In this document: positions 16,760 to 26,537 of the stretch, in pieces
Layout of the letters: the number at the start of each line of letters is the position of its first letter
Position numbering within the stretch: position 1 is the stretch's first letter
Assembly: GCA_017792405.1 (NCBI GenBank)
Contig: CP051231.1
Span: 3,728,062-3,792,061, forward strand
Direction of reading: 5' to 3'
From: Oceanicola sp.
Lineage (GTDB): Bacteria > Pseudomonadota > Alphaproteobacteria > Rhodobacterales > Rhodobacteraceae
DNA: 64,000 nt
Made by a program: the position numbers and the translations under genes
The notes under the pieces: generated by a model
The model's input: only the letters and a program-made list of their open reading frames with translations
Database searches by the model: none
What the model was told of the DNA's origin: nothing

Positions 16760-18070
16760 CTATAGAACGTAGCGCGACAAATCGGTCGATCGGGCCAGCT
16801 CGCCAAGGTTCTCCTCGACGTACTCTGCATCGATCTGCACAGCTTCACCGGATTTGTCGGGCGCAACAAACGAAAGCTCCTCAAAGACGCGCTCGATCAC
16901 CGTGTACAGCCGGCGAGCGCCGATGTTCTCGACACTCTGGTTCACCTCGGCGGCGATCCGGGCAAGCGCCGAGATCCCGTCATCAGTGAAGCTGACATCC
17001 ACGCCCTCGGTCTTCATCAACTCGGTGTACTGCCGGGTCAGCGCGTTGTCTGTTTCCGTAAGGATTCGAACGAAATCTTCTTCGGTCAGCGCCCGCAGTT
17101 CCACCCGAATGGGAAGCCGCCCTTGAAGCTCTGGCAACAGGTCAGACGGCTTGGCAATATGGAATGCCCCGGACGCGATGAAGAGGATGTGGTCGGTCTT
17201 CACCGGGCCATGCTTGGTGCTGACAGTTGTGCCTTCGATCAGCGGAAGTAGGTCGCGCTGAACACCTTCGCGGCTCACATCACCGCCCCGCGTCTCGGCG
17301 CGGGCGCAGACCTTGTCGATCTCATCGATGAAAACGATGCCGTTTTCCTGCACCGACTCCAAAGCCGCGGTCTTGACCGTTTCGTCGTCGAGGAGCTTGT
17401 CGGCCTCTTCACCAATGAGGATGTCGTAACTCTCGGCCACCGTCATCTTGCGGCGGGTCGTGCGGCCCCCAAACGCCTTGCCGAACAGGTCCTGCAAGTT
17501 GCCCATCCCCTGCATTCCGCCGCCGGGTTGGCCTGGGATTTCGAACATCGGCATTGAGGGTGTGGGCTCTGCGATATCCAGCTCAATCACGGTATCGTCG
17601 AGCGCCCCGCTGCGGAGCTTGTCTCGGAACATCTCCAACGTCTTGCCTCGCGCGTCTTCTCCGGCGATCGCCCTCAGCACTCGCTCTTCAGCCCCTTCGC
17701 GGGCCTTGGCTTTCACGTCCTCACGCATCAACTCGCGGGTCTGAGCAATGGAGGCATCAACGAGATCGCGGATGATCTGCTCAACATCCCGGCCAACATA
17801 GCCAACCTCGGTGAACTTGGTCGCCTCGACCTTGATAAAGGGGGCCCGCGCCAGTTTGGCGAGGCGGCGGCTGATCTCGGTCTTGCCAACGCCAGTAGGG
17901 CCGATCATCAGGATGTTCTTAGGATAGACCTCGTCACGGATATCATCGGCCAGCTGTTTGCGACGCCAACGGTTGCGCAGCGCCACGGCGACGGCACGCT
18001 TTGCGTCCTTCTGGCCAATGATGAAGCGATCAAGCTCCGAAACGATTTCGCGGGGTGTCAGATCAGTCAT
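16760..18070 (-). CDS. hslU: ATP-dependent protease ATPase subunit HslU (ClpY)
   Basis: A 436-residue AAA+ unfoldase: MTDLTPREIVSELDRFIIG at the N-terminus, P-loop GPTGVGKTE, pore motif GYVGRDVEQ, the I domain with GMQGMGNLQDLFG, Walker B IVFIDEIDKV, and a C-terminal tail ending DLSRYVL that docks into HslV. It unfolds substrates for HslV. ATG 18070 is chosen because similarity starts there and it overlaps the upstream membrane gene stop by 4 bp. Unusually, hslV and hslU are separated by a 1.1-kb membrane-protein gene. Confidence 0.97.
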   Translation of the reverse strand: MTDLTPREIVSELDRFIIGQKDAKRAVAVALRNRWRRKQLADDIRDEVYPKNILMIGPTGVGKTEISRRLAKLARAPFIKVEATKFTEVGYVGRDVEQIIRDLVDASIAQTRELMREDVKAKAREGAEERVLRAIAGEDARGKTLEMFRDKLRSGALDDTVIELDIAEPTPSMPMFEIPGQPGGGMQGMGNLQDLFGKAFGGRTTRRKMTVAESYDILIGEEADKLLDDETVKTAALESVQENGIVFIDEIDKVCARAETRGGDVSREGVQRDLLPLIEGTTVSTKHGPVKTDHILFIASGAFHIAKPSDLLPELQGRLPIRVELRALTEEDFVRILTETDNALTRQYTELMKTEGVDVSFTDDGISALARIAAEVNQSVENIGARRLYTVIERVFEELSFVAPDKSGEAVQIDAEYVEENLGELARSTDLSRYVL

Positions 18071-19167
18071 GCAGAAAACTCTCTCGGCCGCGTCCAGGGC
18101 GGCAGTCTGTCTTTTCCGGGGAAGCCGGGCATCACGGCCATGATCCCGCCACGGATGCTCTCCCAGAACGCACCAAGCGCAACGAGGAAAACGCCGAGAA
18201 GCAGGATGAAGGCCCAAGTCTGGCCTTCAGCCACAAGGGCGGTGAGTGCCACCACATAGCCGATGCCCGATATGAGGAAGGAGCGACGATCAATCACGAT
18301 GGCAAAGACCGCCATGAGCACAAGAAAGCCGCTGAGGATGAGGTAGGCCCCGGCTCCACCTTGCTGGAACAGCGTAAAGGCAACCGTGTTCACGATAGCC
18401 GGGGCAGAGATGACGTGGAGCCAGAACGCTTGCGAGGCGCGGCGTGTCACCCGGTGCGGGTCGGACACATCAAACCTCAGCGCCAAGGCTAGCCCAAGCA
18501 AGCCCAGCGCAAGCGTTATCCACGAAAAGGCGGAGTTGGCGGACAGCAGGAAAACATCGCGCACGCTCTCCAGTTCCGGGCCGTTCAGCGCGGTAAGCCC
18601 GAAGCAGGTCGCATAGAAGCCCAGCGCAATGAGCAGCATCGCAAAGGGCACGCGAAATGCGAGCCAGTAGACGATCAGTGCCAGTGTAGCCAACGCCAGC
18701 ATGATGACGGTTCGCACGTCATTGTAGCCGGTGATCTTGGAGATGCCGCTATCGGGGACCATCCAGTAGCTCACCGCCCAGCCTGCTTGCACGGCGGAAA
18801 AAGCAAAAATGATCGCCAGAGCGATTGAAGGCGCAACCATCCTCCGCCGGCGCGTGAAGTAAAGCGCCAGTCCGACGAGCGCAGCCATCCCGGCTAACCC
18901 GCAAAGCAGGAGTGAGACCATGCTGCTGCTGGCCAGATAGGTGGAAATGCCAGTCAATCCTGTCCATCCGGCGTAGAGGATGGTCAGCCCGACAACGATG
19001 AATATCTCGTTGAAGCCTTTGAACAGCTCGAATGGTTCGTCGAGGCCTCCAAGGTTTTCACGCGCGCCGCGCCGCGCGTCGGACAACGCAATGATGGCGG
19101 TTGCTTGCGCCTCGCTGATCTTGCCGGCGCCTACAGCGGCCCGAATGTCATCACGGGTGATGCTCAT
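18067..19167 (-). CDS. Multi-pass membrane protein between hslV and hslU (DUF2157-like)
   Basis: A 366-residue protein with a soluble N-terminal helical segment (TRDDIRAAVGAGKISEAQ, residues 4-21, similar in style to DUF2157 N-termini) and about ten hydrophobic helices. The last hydrophobic region reads FILLLGVFLVALGAFWESIR. No catalytic motif is visible and no function can be assigned. Its start overlaps the hslV stop by 4 bp and its stop overlaps the hslU start by 4 bp, so it is embedded in the hslVU operon and likely translated in step with the protease. Confidence 0.75.
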   Translation of the reverse strand: MSITRDDIRAAVGAGKISEAQATAIIALSDARRGARENLGGLDEPFELFKGFNEIFIVVGLTILYAGWTGLTGISTYLASSSMVSLLLCGLAGMAALVGLALYFTRRRRMVAPSIALAIIFAFSAVQAGWAVSYWMVPDSGISKITGYNDVRTVIMLALATLALIVYWLAFRVPFAMLLIALGFYATCFGLTALNGPELESVRDVFLLSANSAFSWITLALGLLGLALALRFDVSDPHRVTRRASQAFWLHVISAPAIVNTVAFTLFQQGGAGAYLILSGFLVLMAVFAIVIDRRSFLISGIGYVVALTALVAEGQTWAFILLLGVFLVALGAFWESIRGGIMAVMPGFPGKDRLPPWTRPREFSA

Positions 19168-19721
19168 CCGCCGATCTTCTCCACGGTCAGGTTGCCATTG
19201 GTGTAAACGCAGATGTCGGCCGCAATGCCCATTGCCTTGCGCGCGATGGTCTCGGCATCAAGATCCTGATCAATCAGCCCGCGGGCCGCTGCCAGCGCGT
19301 AATTCCCACCCGAGCCGATGGCCGCAATGCCGTGTTCCGGCTCCAGAACATCACCGGCGCCGGTGATCACCAGAAGCTCCTTGCCGTCGGTCACGATGAG
19401 CATAGCTTCGAGTTTTTGCAGGTACTTGTCTGTGCGCCAGTCTTTCGCCAGCTCAACCGAGGCCCGCGCGAGCTGGCCGGGCGTGGCTTCCAGCTTCTTC
19501 TCCAGACGCTCCAGAAGCGTGAAAGCATCAGCCGTTGACCCGGCAAAGCCACAAACCACCTCATGCCCGCCGGGCGAGATGCGGCGGACCTTGCGGGCAG
19601 AGCCCTTGATCACCGTTTGGCCAAGGCTCACCTGCCCGTCACCGGCCACCACCACCTCGTCGCCCTTGCGGACACCGATGATCGTCGTACCGTGCCAACC
19701 GGGAAATTCGCTGTCGCTCAT
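19164..19721 (-). CDS. hslV: ATP-dependent protease peptidase subunit HslV (ClpQ)
   Basis: A 185-residue Thr-peptidase. After an 11-residue propeptide ending W-H-G, the mature N-terminus is TTIIGVRK with catalytic Thr12. KGDEVVVAGDGQVSLGQTV, KVRRI and VCGFAGSTADAFTLLERLE follow the family closely, as does AIGSGGNYALAAARGL. It forms the proteolytic double hexamer with HslU. ATG 19721 is used rather than longer in-frame extensions, which run into the trxA region. The gene lies 55 bp downstream of a strong trxA terminator and so probably has its own promoter, likely heat-shock controlled as in relatives. Confidence 0.96.
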   Translation of the reverse strand: MSDSEFPGWHGTTIIGVRKGDEVVVAGDGQVSLGQTVIKGSARKVRRISPGGHEVVCGFAGSTADAFTLLERLEKKLEATPGQLARASVELAKDWRTDKYLQKLEAMLIVTDGKELLVITGAGDVLEPEHGIAAIGSGGNYALAAARGLIDQDLDAETIARKAMGIAADICVYTNGNLTVEKIGG

Positions 19722-19775
19722 GCCGCTCTCCGTTTCGTTCTTGGGGTATATGGCCATGCCACCCGGCGCCCGCAA

Positions 19776-19799
19776 GAAAAAGGGGCGCCGAAGCGCCCC
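19776..19799 (-). terminator. Rho-independent terminator of trxA
   Basis: Read on the minus strand, GGGGCGC-TTCG-GCGCCCC forms a 7-bp GC stem with a UUCG tetraloop, followed directly by TTTTTC. It lies 23 bp after the trxA stop. Confidence 0.9.
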
Positions 19800-19821
19800 G
19801 ATCCATGCGGTCAGACTATGC

Positions 19822-20142
19822 TCAGATGGACTCGGTGATCCAGCCGTGCAGCGCGGCCTTGGGCGCAGCGCCGGTCTTGTTCGACACCACCTGACCGTCC
19901 TTGAACAGGAACAGTGCCGGGATACCACGCACACCCATCTGGGCCGGGGAGTTGGGGTTTTCGTCGACGTTGACCTTGACGATCTTCACCTTGCCGTCGA
20001 GCTCTTCGGAAAGCTCTTCGAGTGCCGGGCCGATCTGCTTGCAGGGGCCACACCACTCCGCCCAGAAATCCACCACTACGGGGATATCGGCTTCCTTCAC
20101 CTCGGTGTCGAAGGTGTCATCGGTCACGGCAACGGTCGCCAT
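19822..20142 (-). CDS. trxA: Thioredoxin 1
   Basis: A 106-residue classic thioredoxin with active site WCGPC (FWAEWCGPCKQIGP), the buried Asp in VVVDFWAEW, the cis-proline loop GVRGIPALFLFKDG, and a C-terminal amphipathic helix. It is a general cytoplasmic disulfide reductase served by thioredoxin reductase. It sits 60 bp downstream of addA on the same strand, a usual arrangement in this bacterial group, and is ended by an intrinsic terminator. Confidence 0.97.
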   Translation of the reverse strand: MATVAVTDDTFDTEVKEADIPVVVDFWAEWCGPCKQIGPALEELSEELDGKVKIVKVNVDENPNSPAQMGVRGIPALFLFKDGQVVSNKTGAAPKAALHGWITESI

Positions 20143-20202
20143 CTCGGCTCTCCTGATGTTTTGCGGTTCGGGTTGGGAAGGTAGGGTTGCGGTTTGGGCA
20201 GG

Positions 20203-23200
20203 TCAAGCAGATGCGGTAGCTTTGAGCGCATTCGTAACAAGGTCGTGTGGAAGAATGTCGAGCCGCGGGATTTTCGTCCAGAGCAGTGTCGTTTGAACCC
20301 GGTGATCTGGGTAGATCTGGGTTAGTGCCGAGGCATATGCGCCCATCTGGGCGAGCAGGCCCGACGGAATATCTTCAATCCGTTCCGGCACCACCTGATT
20401 GGACTTGTAGTCGATGGCGGTAACTGTGCTTTCGGTGACAACCAGCCGGTCAATTATGCCCTGCATCGGTTCTTCGCCTCTCTCGGGTAGGCGGGCTGTA
20501 ATGGGCACCTCAACGAGCGCGTCGCCTTCGAACAACTTACTCAGTTCGGGCGCCCGCAGCACTGCCAATGCCTCTGCAATGACATCGGGCGCAGTGCTAG
20601 GCGCAAATGCCTCCAGCAAGGCGCTGGCCTGCACTTCGCGATCGGACACCTCAAATCTGGGGAGGTGCTCCAGTAACAGGTGCAAAGCCGTCCCGCGATC
20701 AAGTGCGTCCGGGTTGCCAACACCTTCAGCGGGCAAAGTCTTCGGGCCCGGCAGCCCCGACGGTGAGAGCACCTGGGGTGGCCGCGGCAGAGTTACGGGC
20801 TGGGCCAGAGCGATGTCGGGCAGAATGACCTGTCCCGCGCTCGTGTCCGTCGTTTCGGTCACGCCCTCCTCATCCGGCCGCGCGTTCTCGTAGCGCTTAC
20901 CCGCTCCGAACGGGAACATGTGCGTTACGGCCCCAACCTGCTCAAGTGCGCCTTCGGTGCGGCGATACCAGTTTTCCTTGTCCTCCTTCGCGGTCCCCGC
21001 GCCGCAAACGATCAGCCATTGCTCTGCGCGGGTCATCGCGACGTATTGCAACCGCAGCCGTTCTTCTTCCTGCCGCTCCTTCAAAGCGGCCAGCGGCTCC
21101 AGCAGAAGCTCCGGGGTATCCGGCTTTGAGGGCTTCCAGAGCGGAGGCAGTCCCTCGAGCATCACGGCACCATCCTCGCGCGGCGGCAGGCGGTCTCCGC
21201 TTTCGGCGAGAAACACAATCGGTGCCTCCAACCCTTTGGACCCATGCACGGTCATCACCCGGATCGCCCGTCCGCCGCTCTCCTGACCGCGCTTGATGTC
21301 AATCTCACTGGCCTCCATCCAAGCGAGAAAGCCGGTCAGACTCGGCGTTTCGGCCTGCTCGTATGACAGCGCGGTTGCCAGAAGCAAATCTATCGACTCC
21401 TCGGCTTCTGCACCCAATCGCGTAGTCAAGCGAGCCCGGCCTTCGTGCTGGGTGAGAATGCGCTCGAGCAACTCATACGGTCGCAGAAAGCCAGCCTGAT
21501 TGCGCAGGTCGCGCAAAATCGTCAGCGCAGGCTCCCCTGCTTCGTGATTCCGAAGGGCCTCCCACAGCCGGCCGTCCCGTGGCTGTGCCAAACGGTAGAT
21601 CGCGTCTTCATCCCAATCAAACAGGGGCGAGCGGAGCGCCGCAGCGAGGGACAAATCGTCATCGGGCGTGTCGAGAAAGGACAGCAACGCCAGTAGGTCT
21701 TTCACCGCCAAGGCATCGGCAAGGCGCACCCTGTCGGCACCCGCCACCTCAAGCCCTTCGGCCTTGCAGGCGCGGATCACCTCATGGAAGATCAGGCTCC
21801 GGCTCTGAACCAATATGAGAACGTCGCCATCCGTGATGCGCCGTGGCCGAAACTCACCATCGACATAGTCAAAAAGTCTCTCTTCCGCCTGCATTCGCGA
21901 AATTTCCTTCGCAATTCGCTGCGCAAGCTGCACCTGAGGGTCGTCTGCACTGACCATGTCGACCGGGTCAAACCACGGGGTTTCGTCCTCGGTCTTCTCC
22001 GGCTTGGGGATGAATGGCCAAAGATCCACCCGTCCGGGCATCTCGGAGTGGAAGGCGATGTGGTTCAAGGCACCCCCCATCGCGCGTGCCTCATCAGGGA
22101 AGGCTGCGTCGACCGCCCGCAAAATGGGGGCAGCTGAACGGAAGGAGTATTGCAGCTCCATCCGCTGTGGCGCGGCGCCGGATGTTCCCAACCTCTCGGA
22201 GAACGTGTCTGCCATACGTTCGAACCCGTCAGGATCGGCGCCCTGAAAGCCATAGATCGACTGTTTCTTGTCCCCCACGACAAAAATCGTCCGTTCCCCG
22301 GCCTCCCGGCGGCCACTGCCTGACGTGATCTCGCGGGAGATCAGATCGATCACCTCCCACTGCGCCGGGCTGGTATCTTGGGCTTCATCCACGAGGATGT
22401 GGTCAATCCCACCATCAAGCCGGAACAGCACCCAATCGGCCACGCTGTCATTGGTCAGCAAATCTCGGGTCTTGAAGATCAGATCGTCAAAATCCAGTTC
22501 GCCCCGCGCTGCTTTGGCGGCCTCGTAAGCAGGGAGGAAGGCCCCAGCGAACTGGTGCAAGGCATCAGATCGCCTTGCTAGACGGAGTTGCTTTGCGCGA
22601 TCATGTGCATCGGCGACCCGCGCCATCAGGTTTTCGAGTTGGGCCAGCAACTCAGATGGCATCGCTTCACGTGTGGCTTTCGTGGGAAAGCTCCCGATCC
22701 GTGGCTGACCCGCGGACCTTCCGGACTGACCTACAAACCGTTTGTCGAGTATCGCCAGAGTAGCCAGTTGATCTTGTGCAAGCTCCGCCAGTTCGCTGGC
22801 GGCCTTTGCATCGGTTGTGCTGCCCGCGGCGAGATAGGGCAAGATCGACGCGACAAGGCTGCTCTCGTTGCCGAGGAAGACCTCAGCGATCAAGGTCGCT
22901 TCATTGTACCCCTTCGGAAGGCCCACTGCAGCCGAAATAGTCTCGAAACAGCAAGGATTTGCAAATGCGTTCCTCTGTCCGGCCAACTTGGCGCAGAACC
23001 CTTCGACCTCGAGCCCTGAGAACAGCGAGGCAAAGGTATCGAAGACAGCTGGCTCATCCTCTGCGACCTTGTCCAGCGCTTCCTGCAATCGCGCCTTGGC
23101 GCTCACGTCATCGAGTTCCACAAAACCCGGGGGCACGCCCGCTTCCAGCGGGAACCGCCGCAGGATGGCGGAACAGAATGAATGGATCGTCTGGATCTTA

Positions 23201-23553
23201 AGGCCACCCGGCGTTTCGATCGCGCGCGCAAAGAGCCGCCGTGCTTTGGCAAGCCGGTTCGCATCCGACGTGTCTTCCCCGACCGTCGAAAGAGCTTCGG
23301 CAAGCTCCCTGTCCGTGAGCATCGACCACTCGCCCAAGCGTGAGAACAGCCGGTTCTGCATCTCAGCGGCGGCGGCCTTGGTGAAGGTGAGGCACAGGAT
23401 GTTCTGCGGCGGGACATCGCGGAGCAGGAGCCGCGCCACCCGGTCGGTCAGAACGCGCGTCTTGCCGGAGCCGGCATTAGCCGAGAGCCATGTCGATAGC
23501 TCCGGTGTCGCGGCCTTGATCTGAGCGGCGGTGGCTTCGTTCGGCGCCGTCAT
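20203..23553 (-). CDS. addA: Double-strand break repair helicase AddA
   Basis: A 1116-residue UvrD-like helicase-nuclease. Walker A SANAGSGKTRVLTDR lies near residue 25, motif Ia CLTFTKAAAAEM, Walker B HILVDEAQDTSPAQWEVID, motif III VGDKKQSIYGFQGADPD, motif V VMTVHGSKGLEAPIVF, and motif VI LQYVAMTRAEQWL. A C-terminal RecB-type nuclease has VTAIDYKSNQ. With AddB it resects double-strand breaks for RecA loading. ATG 23553 overlaps the addB stop by 4 bp. Confidence 0.96.
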   Translation of the reverse strand: MTAPNEATAAQIKAATPELSTWLSANAGSGKTRVLTDRVARLLLRDVPPQNILCLTFTKAAAAEMQNRLFSRLGEWSMLTDRELAEALSTVGEDTSDANRLAKARRLFARAIETPGGLKIQTIHSFCSAILRRFPLEAGVPPGFVELDDVSAKARLQEALDKVAEDEPAVFDTFASLFSGLEVEGFCAKLAGQRNAFANPCCFETISAAVGLPKGYNEATLIAEVFLGNESSLVASILPYLAAGSTTDAKAASELAELAQDQLATLAILDKRFVGQSGRSAGQPRIGSFPTKATREAMPSELLAQLENLMARVADAHDRAKQLRLARRSDALHQFAGAFLPAYEAAKAARGELDFDDLIFKTRDLLTNDSVADWVLFRLDGGIDHILVDEAQDTSPAQWEVIDLISREITSGSGRREAGERTIFVVGDKKQSIYGFQGADPDGFERMADTFSERLGTSGAAPQRMELQYSFRSAAPILRAVDAAFPDEARAMGGALNHIAFHSEMPGRVDLWPFIPKPEKTEDETPWFDPVDMVSADDPQVQLAQRIAKEISRMQAEERLFDYVDGEFRPRRITDGDVLILVQSRSLIFHEVIRACKAEGLEVAGADRVRLADALAVKDLLALLSFLDTPDDDLSLAAALRSPLFDWDEDAIYRLAQPRDGRLWEALRNHEAGEPALTILRDLRNQAGFLRPYELLERILTQHEGRARLTTRLGAEAEESIDLLLATALSYEQAETPSLTGFLAWMEASEIDIKRGQESGGRAIRVMTVHGSKGLEAPIVFLAESGDRLPPREDGAVMLEGLPPLWKPSKPDTPELLLEPLAALKERQEEERLRLQYVAMTRAEQWLIVCGAGTAKEDKENWYRRTEGALEQVGAVTHMFPFGAGKRYENARPDEEGVTETTDTSAGQVILPDIALAQPVTLPRPPQVLSPSGLPGPKTLPAEGVGNPDALDRGTALHLLLEHLPRFEVSDREVQASALLEAFAPSTAPDVIAEALAVLRAPELSKLFEGDALVEVPITARLPERGEEPMQGIIDRLVVTESTVTAIDYKSNQVVPERIEDIPSGLLAQMGAYASALTQIYPDHRVQTTLLWTKIPRLDILPHDLVTNALKATASA

Positions 23554-26537
23554 TGGCCCACCAATATCGTTTCGGGCGCGGCGGTGACGTCCCACTCCCC
23601 AAATCGCGAGAGGTGATCGTAGTCGCTTGCGTAGATAAGGAACTGCGGGGCGCGCCGTGCCGTGTACCCCTTGGAAGGGTCTTCATAGGTTCGGATCAAG
23701 GCAGCGAGGTTTTGCAGCATCGCATCCGGGCGCCATACGCCCTCGATCTCCAGCGGCTCATCCCGCGAATTGGCGGGGTTGCCGATTGAGATGTATCCCA
23801 CCCGCGCGGCCCGCTGTGCGCCGAGTTGCTTGAAGCCACCTGCCTCTGCAATGGCCGCCTCTAGCAATAGCTGCTTGTCGAAGGCTTCCACCTCCTTTTC
23901 GGACGGTGGCTTGGTCGACGTCTTGTAATCGAGCACTGCGCAACCGCCAGCTTCCAGTCGGTCAATGCGGTCGGGTTTTGCCGACACTTTAAAATCGACT
24001 CCTCGCAATTGAACAGAGCCGATTTCCTCCACAATGATTGGCATCCCGCTTGCTTGGAGTGCTGCTTCAACCCGGACCAACGCCGGTGCGGAAGAGGCCA
24101 GGCGGCCCAACCAGAGCCGTCGAGTGGCGGGCCAAGGCACGTGGGTCGCAACGACTTTTGCCGCAACCTCCATGAACGCTTCGGCAGTCCACTCCGACGG
24201 ACCGGTGAAATCGAAACCGTCTTTCAGGCACTGCTCCATCACCGAATGAAGCACCGTTCCACGCATCGCGGCGTCCGGTTGCGGTGCCCTCGGGCCGAGC
24301 CTTCTAAGATTGAGGACGTTTTTTGCATAGACCGCATAGGGATCTCGGATCAGGGTCGATACAGCGGTTACAAAGAGTACCTTGGGTCGAGCTTCGGCTG
24401 GCGGAGCTGGCGCGGGCCGGGGCGCGGGCAGAGCGGAGAACGGGTTATCGGAGTGCACCGCCAAGGCAGACGAAATGGCTACCAACCGGTCTCCCCGTGC
24501 GCGCATCTCTTTGAGGCAGGCATCTCCCGTTTCCCCGAGGCCCGAAAGCAGGTTCGTCAGGCGGTTTAGCCAGCGGGAAGGCACGGTTTCGGTGTCTGCA
24601 CTCTGTGCACTGCGGCTGAGTATAACCTCGCGCGCGCACATCGCCTGCTGGTAGTCATGGGCAGCGAGCCCCACGCGCCGCTCTGGCAGCAGCATCCCAG
24701 CATCGCGACGCATCGCGCGGTTCATCCACGGATCGTGCGGCAAGGCGGCTGGCCACGTCCCTTCGTTTAAACCTGCAAGAATGGACAAATCGACCGTCCG
24801 GGTTCTCGCTTCGATCGTGCCCCAGATGGAGACCAGCGGATGTGCAATTGGCGCTTCCCGCACCTCCCCTCCGGCAAGAACAGATCTGATGATGCCGAGA
24901 TACTGCACATTGTCGACCGCCCCGCCGAACGGCGCCGCGATGCGCAATTCATCTACTGCAGCACCAGCGGCTTCCCCGGGTTTCTCCGCCCAGAGTTGCC
25001 CAGTTCCGCTAGCATCCGGTCCCGCTGCGATGGCTTCCGCTAAGGCGATGTGTCGTTCAAGTCGGGCCTCCAGAGGTTCGCCACCTGTGTTGGGCAAATT
25101 CTCCAGCACGCTGCCTAGCCAACCAACCCAATCCTTCGCTTCTTCCGTTGCCTTCCAACTGACCAACCAATCTTGCAAAACCGCCGAATCAACGCGCGGC
25201 ACGCCCTTGCGCCTTGCCCAAGTTTCTAAGCGTCCAAGGTTCAGCAGGTGAGGGCCGCGCATGCTGGCGCTCGAAGCCGTAAGCGGATGCTTCAGGAGCG
25301 ACAGCGCGGATGCGAGTTCCAACGGGCGCCCAAACAGCGCGGCTGTCTCGATCAAAAATCGCCCCGGCGGGCTTTGGTGGAGGGGCATACCAGCGGAATC
25401 GTCCGGTACGATGCCCCAGCGGGACAGAGCAGCTGTGACTTGCCGTGCCAATGTCCGGTCGGGTGTAATAAGCGCAGTCGTCTTGTTGGTCTCAACAGCC
25501 TCCCGGATGGCGAATGCGATTGCTGCCGCTTCATGGCGTGGAGTTCGCGCTTTAATCAGCGATAGTCCATCCGTAGCCGCTGGCAAATCCCCGGCAAGTT
25601 TCGGGCCATCACTGAGCCATTGATCAGTTACAGGAGCAGGCCGGAGCGACAGTGAAACCAGCCTGTTGCGCGACCGCGTGTCGGGCTCGACATCGGTCCA
25701 AAGGGCAATGTCGTCTGGAGCGACGCCCAGGCGTTTTGCGAGGGCTGCAAAGCGAAATTGCGGATGATCTTCTTCCGGCGCTCTGTCGGGGTTATCGAAG
25801 GACGCAGTTAGGTTGCGCCAGACCTCCTGAGGTGTGTCCGTGTCCACCCCTGGCAACACCACCGCGCCTTGGGGCAGGCGGGCCACAGCTTCCATCAGCA
25901 GCCGCGTCGTGCCCCGTGATCCTGTTGATCCCGCCACGATAATTGGATTCTGCGGCGGAGCAGCGTCCCACAGCGACAAAAGCACCGACAAAGCATCTCT
26001 ATTGAAGGCCGCTTGAGTGCGAAAAACGTCACTATCCTGTCCTGAGAGCAGTGAAATGACTGAAAGGCTCCGCGCCCAGTGCGCCGAGTGGTCGACAACA
26101 TCAAGGCCGGCAAGTTTCGCAGGGTCTACTCCCTCGTCCTCCATCTCATCAAGTAAGGCAGCCAGACTGTTGGCGAGGTCGAAAGCGGCGCTCTTTGGGG
26201 CAATGTCAGGCTGCAGGTCGATCAGCCGGGCCACGGCTTGCCGCAATTGAAGGCGTAACTGCAATGACGAAACGGCAGGCTTGAGCCCGGTAAGGTGCAG
26301 GCCACCTGCCAGGTCAGTCACCAGATGCACCCGCGGCATCAGTCGTGCCGTCCCCGCCACGAACTGATCAAGTAGGTGTCGCTTCATCCGGGTCGTATTC
26401 ACGAGCAGCGTCACACGCCCCCATGCCTCGGGCGGAGCTCCAGCCAACCGTGCTTCAAGCCCTTTCAGCAGCGTCGCGCCAAAGTCTGCGCCGATCGGCG
26501 TGCCATACAGGCGTGGCGTTGCAGAAGGCTCAAACAT
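23550..26537 (-). CDS. addB: Double-strand break repair protein AddB
   Basis: A 995-residue alphaproteobacterial AddB starting MFEPSATPRLYG, with an inactivated helicase-like region (VAGSTGSRGTTRLLMEAVARL), LLKHPLTASS, and a C-terminal PD-(D/E)xK nuclease domain with CAVLDYKTSTKPPS. It pairs with AddA to form the break-processing nuclease. The start at 26537 overlaps the nucleotidyltransferase gene by 8 bp; a longer in-frame extension has no family similarity. Confidence 0.93.
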   Translation of the reverse strand: MFEPSATPRLYGTPIGADFGATLLKGLEARLAGAPPEAWGRVTLLVNTTRMKRHLLDQFVAGTARLMPRVHLVTDLAGGLHLTGLKPAVSSLQLRLQLRQAVARLIDLQPDIAPKSAAFDLANSLAALLDEMEDEGVDPAKLAGLDVVDHSAHWARSLSVISLLSGQDSDVFRTQAAFNRDALSVLLSLWDAAPPQNPIIVAGSTGSRGTTRLLMEAVARLPQGAVVLPGVDTDTPQEVWRNLTASFDNPDRAPEEDHPQFRFAALAKRLGVAPDDIALWTDVEPDTRSRNRLVSLSLRPAPVTDQWLSDGPKLAGDLPAATDGLSLIKARTPRHEAAAIAFAIREAVETNKTTALITPDRTLARQVTAALSRWGIVPDDSAGMPLHQSPPGRFLIETAALFGRPLELASALSLLKHPLTASSASMRGPHLLNLGRLETWARRKGVPRVDSAVLQDWLVSWKATEEAKDWVGWLGSVLENLPNTGGEPLEARLERHIALAEAIAAGPDASGTGQLWAEKPGEAAGAAVDELRIAAPFGGAVDNVQYLGIIRSVLAGGEVREAPIAHPLVSIWGTIEARTRTVDLSILAGLNEGTWPAALPHDPWMNRAMRRDAGMLLPERRVGLAAHDYQQAMCAREVILSRSAQSADTETVPSRWLNRLTNLLSGLGETGDACLKEMRARGDRLVAISSALAVHSDNPFSALPAPRPAPAPPAEARPKVLFVTAVSTLIRDPYAVYAKNVLNLRRLGPRAPQPDAAMRGTVLHSVMEQCLKDGFDFTGPSEWTAEAFMEVAAKVVATHVPWPATRRLWLGRLASSAPALVRVEAALQASGMPIIVEEIGSVQLRGVDFKVSAKPDRIDRLEAGGCAVLDYKTSTKPPSEKEVEAFDKQLLLEAAIAEAGGFKQLGAQRAARVGYISIGNPANSRDEPLEIEGVWRPDAMLQNLAALIRTYEDPSKGYTARRAPQFLIYASDYDHLSRFGEWDVTAAPETILVGQ

